Part shown: piece after piece, positions 1-4,046 of the stretch
How positions within the stretch are numbered: the first letter of the stretch is position 1
How the letters are laid out: each line of letters opens with the position of its first letter
Assembly: GCA_018829865.1 (NCBI GenBank)
Contig: JAHJTR010000064.1
Coordinates: forward strand, 1 to 7,236
From: Patescibacteria group bacterium
GTDB lineage: Bacteria; Patescibacteriota; Gracilibacteria; UBA1369; JAHJTR01
DNA length: 7,236 bases
Direction of reading: 5' to 3'
The notes under the pieces: model-generated
Databases searched by the model: none
What the model saw: the letters and a program-made list of their open reading frames with translations, nothing else
Told to the model about the DNA's origin: nothing
Position numbers and translations under genes: made by a program

Positions 1-334
1 TATCTTTCTTATCCTTAAGCAGATCATTGGCCATATGAGAAGTTAAATATTCATCCGAAAATTCAATCGGAGTGCCCGTATGCCGCTCAAGATCAGCCCT
101 AAATTCTCTTACCCTTCCGGTCATTGTACTCTCACTAAGATCATCCTTGAGAGGTAAGCCCAAAATAATTTTAACAACTCCCCTCTTTTTGCATTCATCA
201 GCAATAACTTGCCCCACCGACATACCCGCCTTTTCAGCATCTCTAACAAAAATCGCCTTATACGGCATTGCAACAGTGCCATCATTATCACTAATCGCCA
301 AACCACAACACTTAGTGCCATAATCAACAGCCAT
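1..334 (-). CDS. ruvX: RuvX/YqgF-family Holliday junction resolvase-like nuclease, C-terminus cut by window edge
   Basis: Partial gene: 111 codons are visible from an ATG at 334-332 and the frame stays open to base 2. The family has an RNase H-like fold and is linked to Holliday junction resolution and 16S rRNA 5'-end maturation; it is usually about 135-150 residues, so some 25-40 C-terminal residues are missing. Visible motifs are the first strand MAVDYGTK with the expected catalytic Asp (residue 4), GLAISD (11-16), GLPLKDDLSES (59-69), the VREF helix start (75-78) and SDEYLTSHMA (93-102), where the family has D-E-R/x-L-T. The usual LPLxxDG reads LPLKDDL. Start choice: GAGGAA at 347-352 lies 12 bases before the ATG. 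An in-frame ATG at 382-380 would overlap rplI by 20 bases and has a poorer ribosome site; an ATT directly before the ATG is a remote option. It lies 28 bases after rplI and is probably in the same transcript. The family assignment is firm; which biochemical role applies here cannot be read from sequence. Confidence 0.9.
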   Translation of the reverse strand, partial: MAVDYGTKCCGLAISDNDGTVAMPYKAIFVRDAEKAGMSVGQVIADECKKRGVVKIILGLPLKDDLSESTMTGRVREFRADLERHTGTPIEFSDEYLTSHMANDLLKDKKD

Positions 335-362
335 AATAGGGCCGATTTCCTCACTTTTTGTA

Positions 363-812
363 TTATTTTTCTCCAACAACATTAATCTTAATAGTGGCTG
401 TAACATCGGCACTTAAAGCAATCTTAACCTCATGCTCACCAACAGACTTGATAGATTTTTTGATCTTCACATTGGATTTATCAAGCTCAACTTTGCAAAC
501 CTGCTCCACAATCTCAATAACTTCCTTTTCCCCAACTGATCCATAAAGCTTATCTTTGTCAGATACTTTAACCTTAATCTCATATGTCTTGCTTTCAAGT
601 TTATCTTTTATCATGCCGGCCTCTCTTTCCAGTCTTTCCTTCTTAACTAATGCGTGCTTCTGAATTTCTTCAGCCTGTTTGATCTGAGCTGGTGTAGCTT
701 TGATAGCCACATTTTTAGAAGCCAAAAAATTTCTATAATATCCTTCAGCCACATTTTTTACGTCACCCTTGTAGGCAACTCCTTTTAAATCTTTAGTGAA
801 AATTATCTGCAT
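363..812 (-). CDS. rplI: Large-subunit ribosomal protein bL9
   Basis: Protein of 149 residues, the normal bL9 length. bL9 is a two-domain 50S protein at the base of the L1 stalk that binds 23S rRNA and influences frame maintenance. The N-terminal domain (about 1-50) carries the family signature: KGDVKNVAEGYYRNFLASK at 15-33, followed by the basic segment. Residues about 48-75 form the charged, Lys/Glu-rich connecting helix. The C-terminal domain (about 85-149) contains KLYGSVGEKEV, then IKKSIKSVGEHEVKIAL and the final strand ATIKINV, all matching the bL9 pattern. The start ATG at 812-810 lies 18 bases after the stop of the upstream solute-binding protein; the gap is AT-rich and holds no Shine-Dalgarno. 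The TAA stop at 365-363 precedes ruvX. From general knowledge, bL9 is missing from some candidate-phylum groups, so its presence here helps narrow the host slightly. Confidence 0.95.
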   Translation of the reverse strand: MQIIFTKDLKGVAYKGDVKNVAEGYYRNFLASKNVAIKATPAQIKQAEEIQKHALVKKERLEREAGMIKDKLESKTYEIKVKVSDKDKLYGSVGEKEVIEIVEQVCKVELDKSNVKIKKSIKSVGEHEVKIALSADVTATIKINVVGEK

Positions 813-830
813 AGCATTAAGTTTAAATTA

Positions 831-2522
831 TTAGCGCCCTTCCTTTATATACCAATTATTGAAATATGCAAATCGATCCGCCGGAAAAGCTAGGTTCTTA
901 ATATTAACATTATTTATCCGATTATCAATAGCTGCATAAAATTTGGGTGCGTAGAGGAAAACCGCCGGAAAGTCATCAGAAATAACCTTACGCAGCTTTT
1001 TAAGCGCCTCCTCATATTTTTCATCTTTAACAAATGCCTGTCTCAAATTTTCAATAATCGCATCAGCCTCAAAACTCCTAAAATTACTAAAATTAAGCCC
1101 CTCCGCCTTAGCCTGACTAGAATGCCAATAAGCATAAATATCCAAATTGTAACCCATGTTAACACCGGTCAGCAGCATATCATATTCACGTTTTTTAATT
1201 TTATCCTCTAATTCGGTAAGGATGTAATACTCATCCCTAATCTCTATCCCGGCTTCAAGCCATTGTTTTTTAAGCAATCCAATCAATTTCTCAGTCTCAA
1301 CTTGAGCAGGATGCCCGGTAGGCAGTTCATGCGTTATTAAAGTCAAAACCAGCTTATCACCTTTAGCATTGGTTCTGGCTTTATCTTCAGTGGCGTCTTT
1401 ATCAATATTCCAGCCTAGGCCAAACAACGCACCCTTTGCTTCTTCCAGACTGGGCTTAAAAAACCATTCGCTCTGATCCAAGTCCAGTAGCGGATTATCA
1501 ATTATTTCTTTGCCCTTGATCTCCTCAAGAATGATTTTTTTATCAATGGATTTCATCGCGGCAATTCTCATGTTTTTATTCTTCATCAACGCAGAATCAA
1601 AATTAAAGAAAACCGCCATATATTGAGGCAAAGTGTATTCATAGAGAGTGAAACGTTCTTTGTCATCCAAATTAGCCAAATCATTTTCCGTAAGCTTTGA
1701 AATCCCATGCAGCTGACTGGTATTTTTATATAGGAGTTCGCCCGCCGGATACACCAAAAATCTTACCTTCTCAATTTTGGGCTTCTCGCCATAATAATCC
1801 TCAAATCGGCTCAGATTCACAGTTGTTAAATCTCCATTATCTTTCGGGCCCGACTCAACAACAAACGGCCCACTACCAATCGGTTTCAATGTACTGCTAT
1901 ATTTCATTAAATCCTTAACCTCCGTGTCCACAAAAATATGCTTTGGCAAAATGCCCACATTGGTGTTGGTTATAAAGAAATTATTTGGTTCATTGACCGT
2001 AAAACTCACTTGCTTTTCATTTTCTTTGACAATTTCAACTCCTGAAAAATTAGCCTTGAGAACAGAGTTTTGGAAATCCTTGTTCTGAATTACATCCTTA
2101 TAAGTAAAAATTATATCATCCACGGTTAAAGGAGTATCATCATGCCATTTAATCCCATCTCTAAGAGTAAAAACATATTTTTTTTCATCGTCGCTCAAGG
2201 TATAAGTCGCAAGATCCGCAACAAAATCCCGACTCAAGGGATCATATCTGGTTAATCCCGAAAAAATCAATTGAGATATATCTCGATCCACATTATTAAA
2301 ATCGGTATAGAGAGGATTAAGAATTTTAACGCTTCCTACCAACCCTTCGTTATATGTACCTCCGTCAACAATTCTAGGGCTTTTATTCAGTCCTCCATAA
2401 AAATTCCAAGTAAAAATCGCTATTGTCCCGATTAAAACCAATCCAAAAAAATGCACCAATAACTTTTCTTTAAAAGTTAAAGCGCGTATAGCTTTTCTAA
2501 AAAGCTCAAAATTCCTATTCAT
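831..2522 (-). CDS. Membrane-anchored family 5 extracellular solute-binding protein (oligopeptide/dipeptide type)
   Basis: Protein of 563 residues of the SBP_bac_5 (OppA/DppA-like) family, which captures peptides, nickel or other solutes outside the membrane for an ABC importer. Residues 1-20 are basic, followed by one hydrophobic segment at about 22-41. There is no lipobox Cys, so it is probably held by an uncleaved N-terminal anchor rather than as a lipoprotein. The mature part starts with the family pattern: a G-S-V-K-I-L-NPLY stretch at 63-72, then QLIFSGLTRYD (84-94), YVFTLRDGIKWHDDTPLTVDD (116-136) and IGSGPF (215-220), with a YYGEKPKIEKVRF segment at 243-255. The C-terminal lobe runs to NNWYIKEGR. 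It follows secG by 9 bases (all A/T) and precedes rplI by 18. No permease or ATPase gene is visible, so the importer is elsewhere or absent. Ligand specificity cannot be read from sequence. No good Shine-Dalgarno; an AGG lies 13 bases upstream inside the secG end, and a ten-A run lies before the start. Confidence 0.9.
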   Translation of the reverse strand: MNRNFELFRKAIRALTFKEKLLVHFFGLVLIGTIAIFTWNFYGGLNKSPRIVDGGTYNEGLVGSVKILNPLYTDFNNVDRDISQLIFSGLTRYDPLSRDFVADLATYTLSDDEKKYVFTLRDGIKWHDDTPLTVDDIIFTYKDVIQNKDFQNSVLKANFSGVEIVKENEKQVSFTVNEPNNFFITNTNVGILPKHIFVDTEVKDLMKYSSTLKPIGSGPFVVESGPKDNGDLTTVNLSRFEDYYGEKPKIEKVRFLVYPAGELLYKNTSQLHGISKLTENDLANLDDKERFTLYEYTLPQYMAVFFNFDSALMKNKNMRIAAMKSIDKKIILEEIKGKEIIDNPLLDLDQSEWFFKPSLEEAKGALFGLGWNIDKDATEDKARTNAKGDKLVLTLITHELPTGHPAQVETEKLIGLLKKQWLEAGIEIRDEYYILTELEDKIKKREYDMLLTGVNMGYNLDIYAYWHSSQAKAEGLNFSNFRSFEADAIIENLRQAFVKDEKYEEALKKLRKVISDDFPAVFLYAPKFYAAIDNRINNVNIKNLAFPADRFAYFNNWYIKEGR

Positions 2523-2531
2523 ATTTTTTTT

Positions 2532-2756
2532 TTAACCTGCAAAAAAAGCAGAAAGAATTGATACTATAAAGAACAAAATCACTACTGCCACAGTTACCTG
2601 AAACAATACCTTTTCAGGGCCTCTGCGCGAAGAACTGAATCCTCCGTCTCCACCGAAAACCGAGCTTAATCCCGCAGATTTACTTGATGCAAGAATTAAA
2701 ACAATGAGCACAATAGGGGTAACAATTTGTAATACTGAAAGAAAAGACTTAAACAT
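2532..2756 (-). CDS. secG: Preprotein translocase subunit SecG
   Basis: Protein of 74 residues with the SecG layout: a transmembrane helix at about 5-23, a Gly/Ser-rich cytoplasmic loop at 24-47, and a second helix at about 51-72. The loop holds the diagnostic SKSAGLSSVFGG followed by a second Gly/Ser stretch and RRGPEKVLFQVT, which matches the family's S-x-G-G-L-x-x-x-F-G-G and R-G-x-E-x-x-L-x-x-x-T pattern. SecG is the small non-essential partner of SecYE; it improves SecA-driven translocation. It sits 12 bases after the holin-like gene and 9 bases before the solute-binding protein, so it is very likely co-transcribed with both. The linker before its start is CACACAAAAATT, with no Shine-Dalgarno, so translation may be coupled to the upstream gene or SD-independent. 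The TAA stop begins a run of ten A residues on the coding strand. Confidence 0.92.
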   Translation of the reverse strand: MFKSFLSVLQIVTPIVLIVLILASSKSAGLSSVFGGDGGFSSSRRGPEKVLFQVTVAVVILFFIVSILSAFFAG

Positions 2757-2768
2757 AATTTTTGTGTG

Positions 2769-3146
2769 TTATCTTCGCAGTTTAAAAAGCCACTGAGAAG
2801 TCCAATTTACAAGCCCGAAAATAATAGCAGCATACAAGTATCCTTTCAATCCAAAAACATTAAAACTCACATTATTGAAATCCAGAATTATTATCGCATA
2901 TTCCAAAAACCACAGTATAATGGCGTTAATGGCAATCAAAAACAAACCGCCTGTAATAAAAACCAGCGGAAAAGAAATGATTTTGAGCAGCGGTTTTACC
3001 AGCAAATTCAGAAAGCTAATAATAATAGCCCCGACAATGAAAAACTTAAGCCCTCCCGAAATAGCCACATCTTCCGGCAAAATCTGCCCGACCGAATAAA
3101 GGCAAACCCCATTAATAACCAGTGATACGATAATTCTTCTAATCAT
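2769..3146 (-). CDS. Phage holin family 4 / YvlD-like small membrane protein (PF04020 type)
   Basis: Protein of 125 residues, almost all hydrophobic, with four predicted helices at about 4-22, 32-50, 57-82 and 99-120. The central signature is N47-LLVKP-LLKIISFPLVFITGGLFLIAINA, which matches the N-x-x-I/V-(R/K)-P-x-L...P-L-x-x-x-x-x-G-L-F-x-x-x-x-N-A core of the family. The 'phage holin' name comes from mycobacteriophage similarity; chromosomal copies such as YvlD are widespread, are not in prophages, and have no settled function. Nothing nearby suggests a prophage (no endolysin, capsid or integrase). It is the first gene of the cluster: a promoter-like TATAAT lies 23 bases before its ATG, giving a short A/T leader without a Shine-Dalgarno. 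It is separated from secG by 12 bases. A role in envelope maintenance or stress is an inference only. Confidence 0.85.
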   Translation of the reverse strand: MIRRIIVSLVINGVCLYSVGQILPEDVAISGGLKFFIVGAIIISFLNLLVKPLLKIISFPLVFITGGLFLIAINAIILWFLEYAIIILDFNNVSFNVFGLKGYLYAAIIFGLVNWTSQWLFKLRR

Positions 3147-3162
3147 AAGTTTTATATTTAAT

Positions 3163-3198
3163 TTTGCCTATTATAATAGAAATAGCCGATCATGGGAA
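3163..3198 (-). promoter_or_regulatory. Sigma70-type promoter for the holin-like/secG/SBP/rplI/ruvX cluster
   Basis: On the minus strand a perfect -10 TATAAT lies at 3175-3170, and TTCCCA (4 of 6 matches to TTGACA) lies at 3198-3193, with a 17-base spacer. The expected transcription start is near 3163, giving a leader of about 16 bases before the ATG at 3146 that contains no Shine-Dalgarno. The -10 lies in the palindrome TATTATAATA, so the hexamer is present on both strands, but no matching -35 was seen for plus-strand use. The call is by eye, without a scored model. Confidence 0.55.
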
Positions 3199-3230
3199 AT
3201 CTAAAAATGGATCAGGAGATTTTTTCCTTG

Positions 3231-3260
3231 AATTAATGCATAACGATTCGATGCGTAATT
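3231..3260. repeat. Stem-loop inside the intergenic element
   Basis: AATTAATGCAT (3231-3241) can pair with ATGCGTAATT (3251-3260) around a nine-base loop. The stem has ten base pairs, with one bulged A and one G-U wobble on the plus-strand RNA. No T-run follows on either strand, so it does not look like an intrinsic terminator. It lies fully inside the larger inverted repeat. Confidence 0.4.
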
Positions 3261-3274
3261 TTCCCCGGGGAAAA
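3259..3274. repeat. Perfect 16-base palindrome TTTTCCCCGGGGAAAA
   Basis: The sequence is self-complementary over all 16 bases and is the most G/C-dense spot in an otherwise A/T-rich gap. A dyad without a spacer is more typical of a dimeric protein-binding site than of an RNA hairpin, although a six-pair stem with a CCGG loop is possible. It lies about 60 bases upstream of the -35 of the secG-cluster promoter. No regulator gene is visible here. Confidence 0.4.
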
Positions 3275-3311
3275 AGTGAGATCACCAAACAACATCATGA
3301 ATCTACACAAT

Positions 3312-3333
3312 AAAAAATTCAAGAAAATTTTTT
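3312..3333 (-). terminator. Possible weak terminator after the V4R-like gene
   Basis: On the minus strand AAAAAATT, a six-base loop TTCTTG and AATTTTTT form a perfect eight-pair A/T stem ending in a T-run, 29 bases after the stop codon at 3363. The position is right for an intrinsic terminator, but the stem has no G/C pair and would be unstable. It overlaps the right arm of the inverted repeat, so it may be a by-product of that structure. Confidence 0.25.
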
Positions 3334-3362
3334 CCTGACCCCTCAAAGAAATCATCGCCAAC

Positions 3363-3941
3363 TTACCACCTTACTCTGTAAGTGCAACTCTCATCGCCAT
3401 TTTTTCGACATTTACCGCTACTGTCGACTTCTATCCCATATGAATCTGCCGGCTTAAATTTTTGAGCCATTGCCGTTACTATCCCTTTATCAAATTCGCA
3501 AGGATAAGGGTTGTAGCATTCCACTTCAGCGCATCTATCGCTAATTTTTCTATACCGATAATGTCCTATCCCCACCTTCATAGACCCATTCTCAGTGTCA
3601 AACATAATCTCACCATCAAGTCTATGATTTAGGTGATAAGCTACATCAATACTAGCCAATGCTTTATGTATATCATTAATTTCCGGCGGGAATTTCGCAT
3701 TTTCGGGAATTTTTTTTCCTATCTCATTTAGAGTGGCAGGTCCTATTTTTTCTGAAATCTGCTTAAAAGCATCAAGCCAACTCTGTTGAGAGTACCAATT
3801 TTCAGGTTTCAAATCACTGATCCCATTCTCTTCAAGGATTTGAAAAGCCATATTTTTCATATCCCCCATTCCGTCAACTATCGCAAAAACTGTCTGTCCA
3901 TTAACTTCTACACTTGGATTAATCGCTTTGAATTGGGTCAT
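3363..3941 (-). CDS. Cys-rich protein with V4R/HNOB-like C-terminal pattern, function unknown
   Basis: Protein of 192 residues, soluble, with no signal peptide or membrane helix. I do not recognise a named gene. The N-terminal half is helical (about 26-105) and ends with AYHLNHRLDGEIMFD, holding H103 and H106. The C-terminal half resembles the V4R (4-vinyl reductase) small-ligand-binding module, related to the heme-NO-binding fold: GHYRYRK (126-132), then C137, C142 and C148 in a C-x4-C-x5-C arrangement around YNPYPCEFDKGI, and finally C178-RKNGDES-C186-TYRVRW, where V4R domains have C-x-x-x-G-x-x-x-C-x-(F/Y)-x-(I/V). The five Cys all lie in the last 56 residues and suggest a metal or heme/iron-sulfur ligand or a redox role; this is inference. 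The first ATG gives a plausible start, but no Shine-Dalgarno precedes it. It stands apart from both neighbours (103 bases after ileS, 216 before the next cluster), so it may be its own transcript. Confidence 0.75.
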   Translation of the reverse strand: MTQFKAINPSVEVNGQTVFAIVDGMGDMKNMAFQILEENGISDLKPENWYSQQSWLDAFKQISEKIGPATLNEIGKKIPENAKFPPEINDIHKALASIDVAYHLNHRLDGEIMFDTENGSMKVGIGHYRYRKISDRCAEVECYNPYPCEFDKGIVTAMAQKFKPADSYGIEVDSSGKCRKNGDESCTYRVRW

Positions 3942-3978
3942 GACTTTTATTGTAAAAAGATATTTAATATATTGTATT

Positions 3979-4032
3979 CTATCCTATCCTAACATAATGA
4001 TCTCTATATTGTACATATAATCGTATCATCAT
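3979..4032 (-). CDS. Possible 17-codon small ORF behind the ileS stop
   Basis: ATG at 4032-4030 opens a short frame, MMIRLYVQYRDHYVRIG, ending with TAG at 3981-3979. It is preceded by AGGAGG at 4046-4041, eight bases from the ATG, the best ribosome-binding site in the window. It is in the same frame as ileS, so it could also be read as a 22-codon tail after the ileS TAG. The peptide has no recognisable motif. It might be a leader for the V4R-like gene 38 bases further on, or a chance ORF. Confidence 0.2.
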   Translation of the reverse strand: MMIRLYVQYRDHYVRIG

Positions 4033-4040
4033 ACCTATTC

Positions 4041-4046
4041 CCTCCT
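4041..4046 (-). promoter_or_regulatory. Strong Shine-Dalgarno AGGAGG overlapping the ileS stop codon
   Basis: The minus strand reads TAGGAGGG, so the last two bases of the ileS TAG are part of AGGAGG. The next ATG is eight bases downstream. It is noteworthy because none of the confirmed starts in the window has a comparable site at normal spacing. It may serve the 17-codon ORF or be coincidental. The rest of the gap (4040-3942) contains TAGGATAGGATAG at 3991-3979 and loose -10-like hexamers (TACAAT, TATATT) without a convincing -35. Confidence 0.35.

Larger units (their letters stand above)
3209..3341. repeat. Imperfect 26-base inverted repeat bounding a ~133-base intergenic element
   Basis: The left arm 3209-3234 (plus strand) and the right arm 3316-3341 (minus strand) align without gaps at 20 of 26 positions. 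Both read inward as GG(A/G)TCAGGA, an A/T-rich middle, then CTTGAATT. The outer nine bases match at eight positions and the inner eight match perfectly, while the mismatches cluster in the middle. The element almost exactly fills the gap: it ends 11 bases from the -35 of the downstream promoter and begins 21 bases after the stop of the V4R-like gene. The shape suggests a MITE or REP/BIME-like miniature element, or one long RNA hairpin. A GAAATC hexamer lies outside both arms (3196-3201 and 3347-3352, roughly) but not directly adjacent, so it is weak evidence for a target duplication. No transposase is present. Confidence 0.5.

Noticed and set aside
121..354. 77-residue minus-strand ORF overlapping ruvX
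   Set aside because: It is an alternative frame of ruvX. The frame with MAVDYGTK, GLPLKDD and SDEYLTS motifs is the real gene, and it runs off the window edge.
2524..2533. Ten-base A run (coding strand) at the secG stop as a site of programmed slippage
   Set aside because: The run begins within the secG stop codon and ends before the next ATG, so slippage would not join or alter either reading frame.
2769..3146. Prophage, suggested by the 'holin' family name
   Set aside because: No lysin, structural, integrase or repressor gene is present, and the neighbours are housekeeping genes; chromosomal members of this family are common outside phages.
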